Assembly: GCA_023101725.1 (NCBI GenBank)
Contig: JALJCO010003469.1
Coordinates: 248,001-312,000, forward strand
DNA length: 64,000 bases
Source: Atherinomorus stipes
Taxonomy: Eukaryota; Chordata; Actinopteri; Atheriniformes; Atherinidae
Reading direction: 5' to 3'
Shown: piece after piece, positions 12,092 to 23,268 of the stretch
How the letters are laid out: the number at the start of each line of letters is the position of its first letter
Position numbering within the stretch: the stretch's first letter is position 1
Position numbers and translations under genes: made by a program
The notes under the pieces: generated by a model
Seen by the model: only the letters and a program-made list of their open reading frames with translations
Told to the model about the DNA's origin: nothing
Database searches by the model: none

Positions 12092-13859
12092 AACCTGGAC
12101 CTTACTTCTAGGAGTTTATATGTGAATTTACTCACCGGTAAAATTTTTGCATCACTTTGACTCCTTTGGAAGATATTACATTGAGTTGCCCTTCGGCGTA
12201 CATCCATATAATGGGAGAGACTGGGCAGGCTCTCTATAGGGCATTATCTGCAGCAGAACTCCTTCATTTTCATCAATATTTTAAAGGAATAATACACCCA
12301 CAGAATGATGTGCCTTCATTTTCTACTCACCCTCATGCTAAGCAATACTCTTGAGCACTTTAATATCTCAAATGCAGCCGGAGATTGGAAGGCTTTTTGT
12401 TATCGGCCGACTGTCATAATGGAGTTCACCGGCGCTCAACACTAAAAGGTCCTTGAAAGTCCACAAAAACCTGTCAATACTCCTCCATACTGCTCGTCCA
12501 ATGTAATCCAAGTGTGTTGAGTGGGTAGCCTCCATAATTTACCCAAAACAACATCATTTGGTATATTTTTATAACCTAAAAAGTAGAACATTGTTCTTCC
12601 GCGATGCGCATCCATGCAAGTTCACGACACTACGGAAAATACAAAATATGATCAACTAAAAGATGAAAATATAAAAACATAGGAAACCACTCAGATAGCC
12701 ATGAAATCTAAACACGAAACCTAAATTTAAATACTAAAGAAGATTACTCTGCCGATAATGCAAGTGTAGAAGAAGAAATTCGCTGTTTACATTGTGCTAA
12801 GAGCAACCGGGCTGCGGACAAACACGAGGGGTTGGCTATTGATTTAAAACAGAAAGAAAGAGAACGCACGATTTTGTCTGCTGCTGCTTCTTTAGTGACG
12901 TGAACTCGCACGAACGTGCATCAGGGAAGTACGATGTTCTACTGGCTATGAAAATATACTAAATGATGTTGTTTTGAGTAAATTATGGACGCTGCCCACT
13001 CAGGACACTTGGGTTACATTGGACGAGCAGTATGGAGGAATATTGCCAAGTTTTTGTGGACTTTTCTGGACATTTTTGTTTCGAGCACCGGTCACCTCCA
13101 TTATATGAAAGTCAGGGGATAATGAAACCCCCCCCCGGATCTCTGGCTGCATTTGAGATATTATAAATTGTTCCACAGTCTTGCTCAGCATGAGGGCGAG
13201 TAGAAAATGAAGGCTCATCGTTCTGTGGGTGTACTATTCCTTTAAGGAGAATGAACGAACGAGTACTATTGTCTCGTAAGTCCAGATTTAGCTTTCCGTT
13301 AGTCATCAGGGTGTTCTACACACTTTTCGGGGCTGCAAGTCCACGATGCGTGCTTCTGTAGTACAGCTGAGAGGAGCAGCTCGCGACCCAAACAAAAAAA
13401 AAACACAATTCGCGAAACTCTGCACTCACAGGACAATAGTACTTGTTCATTTGTTCATTCTGCTTAAAGTATTGCTGAAATAAAGGAGTTTTGGTGCAGA
13501 TAATTCCTTATAGAGAAGCTGCCCCATCTCCCATTATATGGATGTATGCAGAAGGGCTCAAAGTGATGCAGAAATGTTACCGGTGAGTAAATGCACGCAT
13601 GAACTCCAAGAAAAAAGATCCAGGTAGAAAAAAAAGAAAGTTATCCTTTAAAGGGCTTTATAAATAAAGTTGAGTTGAATTGAGGAGCGAAAAGGCCCCG
13701 CGTGGTCCAACCTTTTTTGTATTTACCACTCTTCTCTTTTCTTCTTTCTTTTTTTGTGCCTCCCCAGCCTCCATAGCTATCCGTCGTCTCATCGGAGTCA
13801 CCGAGGTGAAGAAAACCGGCTCCAGTTACGGCAACCAGGAGGCCAAGAAACAAAACTAA
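6946..13859 (+). CDS. 1-acylglycerol-3-phosphate acyltransferase gamma (AGPAT3)
   Basis: Eight coding exons: 6946-7123, 8807-8976, 9124-9285, 10026-10179, 10258-10360, 11244-11319, 11594-11792 and 13768-13859. All junctions keep frame and have GT/AG borders. The product is 377 aa, one residue longer than human AGPAT3. It adds a fatty acyl group to lysophosphatidic acid to make phosphatidic acid; the family acts in ER and Golgi membranes. Visible features are an N-terminal hydrophobic segment (about residues 12-38), the acyltransferase NHNFEID motif (95-101, catalytic His96 and Asp101), EGTR (176-179, glycerophosphate binding), and two C-terminal hydrophobic stretches (about 310-360). The tail SSYGNQEAKKQN resembles AGPAT3 rather than AGPAT4. 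The start is the first Met, in CAGCCATGG context. The 5' part of the exon is preceded by an acceptor at 6891-6892, so the leader is spliced. Introns 1 and 7 host transposons. No sign of damage. Confidence 0.97.
7430..8586. mobile_element. TTAA-flanked miniature element in agpat3 intron 1
   Basis: Inverted ends AGTGATACTCTGTAAC at the left and GTTACACAGTATAACT at the right sit between TTAA duplications (7426-7429 and 8587-8590). No transposase is seen. It contains a second element at about 7594-8395. TTAA duplication suggests mobilisation by a piggyBac-like transposase, though the ends are not the classic CCC type. Confidence 0.65.
7594..8395. mobile_element. Probable hAT element nested in the TTAA element
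   Basis: The right end ...GCCAGCCCTA is hAT-like. The left end TAATCCTGCTACGATAA is a decayed inverted copy. Flanking 8-mers GATCCATC and GATCTCTC agree at six of eight positions. There are no coding remnants. Confidence 0.45.
11815..12054 (+). repeat. LINE/SINE-type 3' end split by an insertion
   Basis: This stretch with its continuation at 13652-13680 resembles the 3' tail of fish L2-like retroposons. It carries a short CTCATCTTAAAACCTAT-like coding remnant, then the phrase GTACAGCACTTTGCTCCAA and, after the inserted element, GGGCTTTATAAATAAAG. It was interrupted at a TTAA by the element at 12059-13647, giving a readable pre-insertion site. Confidence 0.55.
12059..13647. mobile_element. 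TTAA-flanked fold-back miniature element in agpat3 intron 7
   Basis: The arms are long and inverted. The left arm (ACTCACCGGTAA..., GCATCACTTTGA...) is mirrored by the right arm (TCAAAGTGATGC..., TTACCGGTGAGT). TTAA copies lie at 12055-12058 and 13648-13651. The host repeat on either side joins cleanly if the element and one TTAA are removed. A second TTAA element (12285-13241) sits inside it. No coding capacity is recognisable. Confidence 0.7.
12285..13241. mobile_element. TTAA miniature element, AGGAATA-ACACCC family
   Basis: The ends AGGAATAATACACCCACAG and CTGTGGGTGTACTATTCCT are inverted copies, each abutting TTAA (12281-12284 and 13242-13245). The sub-terminal CTCATGCT-AGCAA arm is also mirrored at the right. 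The same family occurs at 33325-40978, 44195-44417 and 48878-49744. No ORF of note. Confidence 0.8.
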
Positions 13860-16800
13860 AACTGTGTAACCCCCTCCCCTGTAAGGCTGTTTGTGTACGG
13901 CCGTCCCGCGGTGTCTCACCCCTACCCCGCTCCATTCTCCTCCTACTGTCGGGTCCGCTGGTAGACCGGGGGAGGAGACCCACCTGTGAAAACATAACAG
14001 ACACCAGAGTGAAAAATTTCTAACGGCAGTAGAGTCGGAGAGAGTGATAGAGCGCGTGGAGTCCAGGCTCTGGTGTGCACAGACCATGAGGGGGGAGATG
14101 CAGTGCTGTAATCCTCGCATCTTTCGTAATCCACATAGCCCCCGTTCAAGTCCCGTTAAATCTCAGTAACACCCAAGGTTAAGCTCCTAACATGTCTGAG
14201 GTCACATGAACACCATTCAGCCCATTTTCTGAGCTGCACCACCTTCCTCCACTTCCTGTCCATCATCAGCCAATCAGGGAGTGGGAACACAATTCAATCC
14301 ATATTTGATCTTTTTCTAATCTTAAATCTCCATCCGGGGGTAGTTCGTCCCCCTTAGACCAGTCTTCAGCACGCAGGACGTCCCCCTACCGTTTTCTCAC
14401 TATGAGGGACTTGTAATGGAAATCGGTGCCTTGAGACCCAGCCTGGCTTTCCCTAATCGGGTCACTTCACCCAGATCCGTCAAAATTTAGCATTTTTCTT
14501 CCCAGACTTATGGGTATTGGTTTTATGTTTGCACTGCTTCACCGAAACAAAGGTTTACTTTTGTCCATGGTACCGAAATGATCATGAAATAGTGGAATGT
14601 AAAAGGGAATTAATGTCCAGCCAGCTAGAAATGGTTTCTGGAGAAAGACATTACGGATATCTTTAATTTATTCTAACCCCAGCAGTGAGAACTACCTCAC
14701 TCTCACCACAAGTTTCCACGAAAATATCTTAAAAAAAAAACAAACAAACTCCTATCATGCGTTGCAATGAGGTTCCGATGATCTAACTCCCGTGATCTTG
14801 GTGTACTGACCCTCTAACATCTCGGATTCACACAGGCTGGTGTCTGTTTAACTACAGCAAGGGCTTTGAATGTGAAAACTGTCCTTTTTCAAGGATACCT
14901 ACCATCTGTTACAGGTCTCATTTGTAGCCCACAGCACCAGAACACATGCTAACATTTCGATTCTTTTCCCAACCTCTCCATTCCCCAAATCCCGTCTTTA
15001 CTTTCTGTTCACATTTAGGAGTTTTACTTTCATGTCCTCATTCACCTCTAACGGACCATCTCCTAAATGTGGTGTCAGTTAACCCCTCCGATGCCAGTCA
15101 TGACGGTTGAAATGCAACTCGTTGTCGGGTGTGACTGTTGAATGGCAGCGGAGTCAGATTTCACGATGGAGGTCACCAACTGTCTTCATGTAGCTGCACA
15201 GCTGTTGGCATAGCCTGTAGTCGTGATGTTTCAACCTTTGCCTTAAAACAAGCTTGCTCAGGCAAGGGATCGCTTATTTGCCACCCCTTTAAAAACAGAA
15301 AATAACTACAAAAAATGCAACTCACCTCTCACTTACGTTTGACTGCTCGCCCTCTTCCTCTCATTACAACAATGCATGGTGGAGTAGCATGCATTCATTT
15401 GGTTTGATTACCAAAATGAGTGAATTAACATTACAAAAGAGAAAAACCACACGCTTATAAAGGTGTTTGTTTGCTAAACTGCACACAATGCTGCTGGGTA
15501 AAGAGCTGGATGTGCAGGCGGGTCCACCCGGGCTGTTGGTGCGTCAGGACTTAAATGTCGGCTGCTGCAGTACAGGAGCAGGTCTTTGCCCTCTCTGAAA
15601 TAAGCCACATTTTCTGGTCCATATTAGTAGCAAAAATGTGGAGGGGGGTGTGATTATTATTTTTTAATCATTCTCTCCACTCCCCCTCTCTTGCCACATC
15701 ACATTCTGGGATCATTGCACCTCAACAGCGACATTCGCCGTACGTCCTCTTCCTGTAGTCGTCTCTATCTGGAGTTCATGCAAGCCTTAATTAGTGCTGC
15801 TTAAATATTTCTTTTTTTGTGTGTGTGTGAAAATATAGAAGCTAACCCACGTGGTAGTGAAGGTTTGAAAGTTTTTACAACAAACAAAAAAGACGACGAG
15901 CAGGTTTATGGGATTAGTTGCCAAGTAACTTGCTGTGAAGTTTTAACATAATGAAATAGAGCCAAGCTGCGTGTGAAGAGTTCTGTTCGTTCTTTTGCAC
16001 GAGGATAGTTTGAGTTGCATCATTTCAAATTTCTGGGAAAAGTTAAGGATCAAGGTCTGTTTCTGTTAAATCCAAATCTCCGTGCACCTTCTGGTGTGAA
16101 GGCAGCGCGATCCATCCGTCATTCATGTGAAAGTCATCCACAAATGAAAAGGCTGCAGAAAGGTTCAAATCAGTATTTGCAAAAATGGTTTACACTGGAT
16201 TTCTTTTTTTCTTTTTGTTTTACTCAGTAAAGAAACACAACCTGTGATCATGTCCCTTCTCTCTTCTGAATTTTTGATTACTGTGAAGTGACTCTACAAA
16301 TTGAGACTACTTTAGACGAACCACTTTTTAAAAGCTCCAGGAATCCCGTTAGTGGCACCTCTTGCATCAGCTTATGTTTTGTTTTCTACAGCTATTTTTA
16401 TGTTTTCTTCGATTTAAACACTTGAGAATATTAAAGGATTTAATCACAAAGCAAACTCTTACTCTTTGGACTTATTTGGATTTGTGTGAGTCTTTCTGCC
16501 GTGTAGGTAAAAGGAGCGTAGCTCAGTTTGAATCATCTGGTAGTTTCATCCTTTCATGTCTTCACACTGCATTCATCCACCTGCATTCATCACGATTCCA
16601 TCTGAGACGGTATCAGTCCACATCAGTATGACTTCATAAACTATAAATATGTACATATCCTGTAAATGATGAATGTCACGCTCGCTTTTAGAAGTTGTAG
16701 AGATGTACGTAGCTGCTCTGTAGACCTTTTGAATGACATCATTCTATCATACATCCACAGAAAGTTGTGGATTTATTGTAGCTGGGTGTGTGATCTGTAC

Positions 16801-17215
16801 AAACGTGTACATAGTGTAAATGATGAGTTCAACATTTAAACACAGCAAAGATGCTTCTGAGTGACAACAACGTACCGCCGACGGACCTCAGGAGGGGATT
16901 CAAAGCGAGCCGTCCTGCAGCTGCAGTTTACAAATGATGACACTCGACACCGTGAAGCTGTAAATACCTCCAGCAACGCCGTTCCAATTAAATCCTCCAC
17001 AGAAGGCTGAAGTCACAAACTATGCTTACGGAGCATTTTTCAGACTTTGTAATTAATCATTGTTTCTTACTGTAGTCTCTTACTTTTTGCATGATGTGCA
17101 TTATTGCACAGCCACTGAATTGAGTTAATTCTGACTCAGGGATTCTTTTACAGATTGGCGATGCAACAGTTGTGGCATTAACTCTGAATCTGAATAAAGA
17201 GGCTTTCTGGGGAAG
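13860..17215 (+). other. Probable agpat3 3' UTR
   Basis: Non-coding sequence follows the stop codon to a canonical AATAAA at 17193-17198. It has no transposon with clear ends. A TGTAAATA Pumilio-type motif is at 16959-16966, and related TGTAAATG motifs lie near 16664 and 16815. A long 3' UTR is inferred because no other AATAAA with a plausible cleavage context was noticed close to the stop. Antisense open frames at 13641-14149 overlap the last exon by chance. Confidence 0.55.
17193..17198 (+). promoter_or_regulatory. AATAAA polyadenylation signal, probably agpat3
   Basis: Canonical hexamer in CTGAATAAAGAGG context on the agpat3 strand, with a T/G-rich stretch (GAGTTTGGTTTTTGCC) about 25-40 bases downstream. 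Confidence 0.5.
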
Positions 17216-19149
17216 TTCAATAAGAGTTTGGTTTTTGCCGCTGTTACTACAATGCCTGCAATTATTTCAGTTCATTAACAAGAAACCTAATAGGGTTTTT
17301 TGTATATAAATATGTGTAGTCACCTTTAATTTTTATTTAAAAGTAGGCCTAAATAGGCCAACGATTGATATGCAAGTAGTGTTCAGTGTGTGATGGTCAG
17401 GGTGACCTTTAACCTTTTTATAACTTTTTTTTTTTTTTTTTAAATAGATTTTTATATGTAAAAAAAAAAGTTGGCAGAAAAAACTCTAGGCTACAGTAAC
17501 AGGTCAAATCTTAGATTTCTGTCCAGACTTGTTTAATGGTGACTGAAGGAGATTAAACCAATGGTAAGTTTCTGCACTTCAGTCGGGTGTGTCTTTTTTT
17601 CCTTGAACTGAACCTGCGTTGATTACGGGGGGGCACTACAAGCAAAAAAAACCCCCGTTTTTTCATCACCTGGTAAATTTTTGAGATTTTAGTTTTTTCC
17701 CCTTCAACATGTTTTGACTAGTGTAAAAGAATTGTCAAAAATAAACATTTTAGGAGTTTGTCTGATGCAGCCAAATCGCCTCAAAATGGAGCTAAAGTTG
17801 GTGTTTTTAAACTGAGCGCAGCACCGTGGTGCTCCTCTGAACCCCGTCATGTCTGGTATTGTTGGAAACGTGTCTTTTTCCTGAACAATGTCATCTCAAC
17901 CAAACTTGATATTTCCAGCTCATGAATCTGATTGGATCTGATGTCTGTAAATAGTGTTATAGAACAAAAATATGGAGAATTTTACAATCCAAAACTTTAA
18001 AGGTTGTTTTGTCAAAATGAGTTTTGTCTCTTATTCCGGGTAAAAAATCTCCACTTCAGGAGCACTTACAGAAACCAAACTTTCAAGTTTTGCTCCTGAC
18101 TGTATTCTTAAAGGTTTTACAGAAGGATTTTTTGATATCTCATTCACAGCCTGATTTATAGAACATTTCATCCCAAAAATATGCCAAAAAATGAGGGGTT
18201 TTTTTTCTGGTTGTTGACAGTATATTCTAAATTGTGAAATGATAACTAGAGATATCCAAAATCCCCACAATAAAAACTTTTGACTTTAATATGTGAACAA
18301 AATTCAAAAGAAACTTTGAACCTGGCTTAATCCTGTGTTTAGATTTTTTTCCTAGAAATGTATGCAAGTTAGCGCATTTTTGGCTTTATAACACCTAATT
18401 TTCAAATTTAAACATAAAATTTCTGAAAACTTGCAATACAAAAAATGATAGCCCTAATGTGAGGAATAAACCAGGAAAGTTTCATGGTGATAACAGTAAG
18501 ATAAATTTATTTTACCCTATTTGCCTGTAGTGTCTCGGCTTAAAGGAAAAAATAAAAACAACTGTCAGGTGTTTTTACAGAAATATTCTGGGGCAGTGAA
18601 AGTCACCTTCTGGGTGTAAACATCACATTTTCATTAGTAATTAGTAAAAGTGTCAAGTCAACCTTCATTTTCTTTATATTCTGCTTACGTTAAACTTGCA
18701 ACTTTCTGATCTGAGTTTTCTTTGATAACTTTGTGAAAAAACTGTTTTAAATTGTATCTTTAGGCATTGTATGCCCTTATTTCTTTAGTTACATCTACTT
18801 AAGATACAAAGAAGATATTTTTACTGGTGCCAAACAAGGTGAGTCTCATGGCATGTTGGGGAGAGTTGAGTAAACAGAAGAACTAAAGGACAAAACACAG
18901 AAAGAGAGAGATCTACAGCAGACGAACAGTATCTGAGAGGCACTGTATGTCTGCTTTTTGTCTTTAATAAATGGGATAAAAACAGCAAAGACCTGACTCA
19001 GGACCTGAGATAAAACCATGAACCCTTAGTCAATACATGGAGTAGCAGACAAGAAGCTGTTCTATAGGAAGAGAAATGGGTAAAAAAACAACATTGAAAT
19101 ATGTCAAGAACTGAACTGAAAATCTGTGGCAACAGGTTTTAGGTAGTGC
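17216..19149. other. Spacer with no recognised feature
   Basis: AT-rich sequence with homopolymer runs. I saw no exon, RNA gene or transposon ends here. Confidence 0.4.
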
Positions 19150-19446
19150 TAAATCCTCCCCAGCACTTCCACATCATTACTGAAGCAGTGTGGGATCATG
19201 TGGACAGAGAGAACGGAACCGAAGAACGTCTTTGAAAAGTCTTTCAAGAAGCCTGAAATGATATAAGAAAGCCTGTTCAGGTCAGGATCGGAAAACCAAA
19301 TTACTTTCACACTGGCCACAATTGTTTTTCCGTAACTACTGCATTCTCTTTAACTACTGCACATTTCAATAAATCACTAAACCCATTTCTTGTTTTCATG
19401 GAAACTTCTAACGAAATGAGGGGTGTCTGAAGACTTGTGCATCTCT
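19150..19446 (+). pseudogene. Tc1-like transposon remnant, 3' part
   Basis: The stretch resembles the C-terminal coding end and 3' tail of fish Tc1-type elements. It contains ATTACTGAAGCAGTGTGGGA, then GACAGAGAGAAC, then CCACAATTGTTTTTC, TTTCAATAAATCACTAAACC and AATGAGGGGTGTC in the order expected. The frame is broken and the 5' two thirds of the transposase is absent. Confidence 0.65.
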
Positions 19447-20088
19447 GTGACCCTCAGGTATACCTACCCTGCTTCTGCAGTTTGGATTTGTTTTGGCAAC
19501 ACAGAGAGGACAGACATGTTTTGCATCAATGAGAAATACCCAGAAATGCTTTAAAAGACCGTTTGGCTCACAATGAGAGCATGACTAAGGTCATTTGCAG
19601 GAGGTTCTGCACATACCAAACTCAGGCTTTGAATGTAAAGACTACTTAATATAATCACGTTGTTCCAAAGCTGCTTTGTGTGTTAATTGCATGATATTTC
19701 TCCTCAGCAGTCACACTGGCTGGACTTTGGCCACTGGTGAGACAGAGTCAACCATTAAAACTGAAGTTTACACTGAAAGTAGACGTGGTCGTCCACTCTG
19801 CCTAAAGAAAAAAAAAAAAGGTATTTTGTATCGAATGGATTAGCTTTAAATCAATATTTTGGCAAAGAAAAAGATTGAAACAAAAGTTATAATGATGGCA
19901 AGCGGGACACATACAGAGAAAGGTAAGCAGCTGAGCTGTATTGAACTCATTAAGTCTATTGAGTATAACCAGCAGCACTTTTGACACAAGAACTAAGAGT
20001 CAGTGATCAGTATTGATCTGTAAAGCAAGTTCTATTCATTCTGGATCTGTAATAAATATTCTAGCGCATGTTTTACTCATTACATAGT

Positions 20089-20310
20089 AAGGATGTTTGA
20101 TATTGGCTTTTTAAAAAAAAAACAATATCCAATAATATTATCTGATATCAGCAGATACTGATCTATGCAGACAACTGTGAGGTTGTATCTCTCATATTTT
20201 GACTTTCTGAGTGAGAGAAGAAGTAGCTGAAGAGTTGGATGTCTGCCGTATTTCCTGAACCATAAATCACTTTTTTTAACATGATTTGGCTGGTCCAGCA
20301 ATTTATTATA
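20089..20310. mobile_element. hAT element fragment
   Basis: Begins AAGGATGTTTGATATTGGC and shares ACAACTGTGAGGTTGTATCTC with the elements at 29417-31197 and 58640-59247 in the opposite sense. Only one end is clear. Confidence 0.4.
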
Positions 20311-21382
20311 TTTTTAAAATGTTAATTCATACTGACTAACCAAGGAGTAAACATTACCATCTAACGCCACAAGAGGGGGCTCTAGGTTAGTCACAACTAT
20401 TTTCTGCTCCAAAAGCAAAGATCCCAAAATACCTTTATCTCAGCGAGAGAAGTTTATTTTTGACATCTGCCTGTACTTTCTGTGTGGGGGAACAAATCCT
20501 TGAAGGGCCCATTTTATGCATATTGACTTTTATAAGTGCTTGAAATTGTCTTCTGGGATGTTTTTACTTACAAAGACACTAAAATTGCCCATAAAAAACA
20601 ACTTTGTTGTTATGAAGAGTCTTTAAGACTTTTCAATTAACCATTTTTTATGATCGGCCCGACTTCCGCATTTTGTTCATACGTAACTGGCTGGTCACTC
20701 CATTCTGGATCAATGTTCACTTAAAAAAAACAAACAAACAAACAAAAAACAACACCGTCCACTTCCTGTCAAGTACAGAATTTGCTTCTATCGTGAAAGC
20801 TGTTCCCACTGGTATGATTGAGTTAATAAAATGTCATCTAAATGATAAAAACATTAACGTTCAGACACCTTCTCTAAAAGTTGATGGGATTAACATAATG
20901 GATAAAAAATGTACAAATAAACATCTAAAGAAGGTATTTGACACGTAACAAGATTTTGCCCAGTGCAATGTTTTATTGGAATTCACGATGGGTTCATATA
21001 AACTGGCGCAGGACATGGTTGTGTCCCTCTCAGTTCTGTATTTCGAATAAGATTAAAGCGGTTCATTTTAAAATTTTGCTTAATATTTACCCCTGTAATA
21101 AATTAATTTCAAGGTTTGCTGAAGTTGATGAAGGATGCACTTTTTGTGGTGATGAGCCAGAGACAATTTCACATCTGTTTTGTATTTGCTCTCCGTCATC
21201 TCCATTTTGGAGGGACATGGAAAACTTTATCTACAGCAAAACTGATCAACATAGAACAAGTGGAACAAAAGATATTATCTTAATATTCAATCATAACGAC
21301 AAAGCAATTTATTTCACATTAAACCTATTGATTTTAATGGGTAAATTTGATAAACAAAAAAAATCCCTCCCAAAATTTTATG

Positions 21383-21497
21383 TCAGTCAGTCAGTCAGTC
21401 ATTTTCTGTACCGCTTATCCAGTTCAGGGTCGCGGGGGTTGCTGGAGCCTATCCCAGCTATTATCAGGCGAGAGGCGGGGTACACCCTAGACAGGTC
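21383..21497 (+). repeat. Dispersed fish repeat inside the L1 fragment
   Basis: Contains the wording CTGTACCGCTTATCCAG, GGGTCGCGGGGG, TGGAGCCTATCCCAGC and GGCGGGGTACACCCT, which is widespread in teleost genomes. It is fused in frame to the L1 remnant by chance. A short CAGT tandem precedes it. Confidence 0.6.
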
Positions 21498-21650
21498 TTT
21501 TTTTTTTAAATGAGTTTAATGCATGCATTGAAACTTTAAAATTGATGTAAAACAAAAAAAGTGAACGCACGCTATTATATGTAAACAGTTTTACTTGCCC
21601 CAAATAACAAGTGTCTATGTACTTTCAATCTTTAATTAATTTATTTTTGT

Positions 21651-21654
<4 letters not shown>

Positions 21655-21682
<28 letters not shown>
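21655..21682. repeat. TA microsatellite
   Basis: About 14 uninterrupted TA units within the 3' part of the truncated L1. Confidence 0.9.
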
Positions 21683-21689
<7 letters not shown>

Positions 21690-22123
21690 ACCTTTATATC
21701 TTTGTCCTTTTTTTCTTTATTGGTGCTGTGTTTTTTTCCCTCACTGCTGGTTTTTCATTTTAAATCTGATGTCTGTATTTTCTAAAAACTTTTTAAAAAG
21801 TAAAAAAAAAAGAACACACACAAACGAACAAAAAAACCCACCATCCACTTCCATACTGACTAACTAACTAGTGCCGCTCCGCTTCCGAGACTGAGCTCTC
21901 TCGCTTCAGAATGGACTCTGCTAGCATGCTGTCCTGCACAACACCCGTAAAGACCAGAAACAATGAAGCTGCTCGTGCCACACATTCAGAGGTGCGTTTG
22001 AGAGAGGAGGAAAAAAGAGGATACGCAGCGCAGCTGAAGCTGTAACTGAGGACGAATCTGATTAAAGCATGACTAATGTATTACATTTAGATATCAAAGA
22101 ACTGTTTCAGATGGGGTTAAAAG

Positions 22124-22909
22124 TAGGGATGCACAATATTGGAAATTTGGCAGATATTCGATATCCGATATTTTAAAACTCGTGGCCGATAACCGATACT
22201 GATACCGATATCGATACCAATATTAAAGCTGAAAAAAATAAGCAGTCATTGCAAATAGCAGTTTTGATATTCGTTTTCGACACTTTCAAAAATAGGGGTG
22301 GGGAAAAATATTTAAAACACTATAATATGGCGATATTTTCACATGTTAATATCAAATCGATATTTAAAAACACTGTATCAATCTATTTTAATTACAAAAT
22401 CTTACAAGATTTAATTGTTCCGTCACAAATTCTCACAATATTTTGTGAATTCTAACGAGATTTCTTAACAGAACGATAAAATATCATGAAATTTCATAAG
22501 TAAAATAGATATCACGTTTTTAAATGTCAATATGATATCAGCATATGAAAATATCGCAAAATGTTTGAATTCTCGTAAGGTTTCATAACAGAACGATAAA
22601 ATATCATGAAATTTCATAAGTAAAATAGATATCACATTTTTAAATGTCAATATGATATCAGCATGTGAAAATATCACGATATTTTGGTGTATTGATATTT
22701 TTTTCCCACCCATACTCTTTAGAAGTTTTAAGGTCTGTAAAAAAGATGTTTTTGAAGAAAAAGTTTTTGTTTGTTTTTAGACTTAGAAACAGCAGGCTGA
22801 TTGGTTAAAAATCTGTTAAGTATCGGTGGGGTAGCCGATGACGATACTCAGTTTTAAGGCCAATGTAGGCCGATACTGATAGGGGGGCCGATTATAACGT
22901 GCATCCCTA
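22124..22909. mobile_element. hAT miniature element with perfect 8-bp duplication
   Basis: The ends TAGGGATGCACAATATTGG and AACGTGCATCCCTA are inverted. They are flanked by identical GTTAAAAG at 22116-22123 and 22910-22917. The interior contains an AT-rich block at about 22294-22712, bounded by GGGGTGGG and CCCACCC, which is probably a second element. This copy lacks the TTAA insertion present in the copy at 32456-41148, so it gives an empty site. Confidence 0.85.
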
Positions 22910-23268
22910 GTTAAAAGAGAAAAATATGGGCCCCTTTAAAAAACGTGCTTATCCTTCTTATTTATGTTTGTGATCATTTACAAGAATTAACAACAATTTG
23001 CTGACATTGTTTAAGTTCTTTATGCATTGGTGATGCATGGCCATTAGTTTCTATTGTCATTTACAAAATAAAACTGATTCTGATCATTTACAGTTAAACG
23101 TCAATACTGGCCAATAATATCAGACAACTCTATCAAATATTCAAAAAGGTATTTTCTCTTTGTTTGTTTTTCAGTTTTTCAGGCCTAATACTGTTTATAT
23201 ATTTAGTTAGAGGAAATACAGAAGCACTCAGCAGCACATGCAGCAGATAATGATGATCATTCAGTGAC

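Larger units (their letters stand above)
20767..21838 (+). mobile_element. 5'-truncated L1-type LINE
   Basis: The frames at 20767-20948 and 20938-21360 encode the C-terminal part of an L1 ORF2, including the zinc-knuckle-like CTFCGDEPETISHLFCIC segment. An A-rich tail lies near 21800-21838. Possible target duplications are CACCGTCCACTTCC (20753-20766) and CACCATCCACTTCC (21839-21852), one mismatch apart. The copy is dead: truncated, frameshifted, and broken by an unrelated dispersed repeat at about 21383-21497. Confidence 0.75.

Noticed and set aside
13641..14149. Minus-strand open frames of up to 159 codons
   Set aside because: They are antisense to the last agpat3 exon and its 3' UTR, with no recognisable domain or splice context.
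20938..21513. 191-codon open frame as a host gene
   Set aside because: It is the C-terminus of an L1 ORF2 fused to an unrelated dispersed repeat, inside a truncated LINE with target-site duplications.
21911..22045. 45-codon open frame beginning MDSASMLSCTTP, considered as a first exon of the GIMAP-like gene
   Set aside because: It ends in a stop with only a weak GTGCGT donor inside. A hAT element follows at once, and the link to 23269 is speculative.
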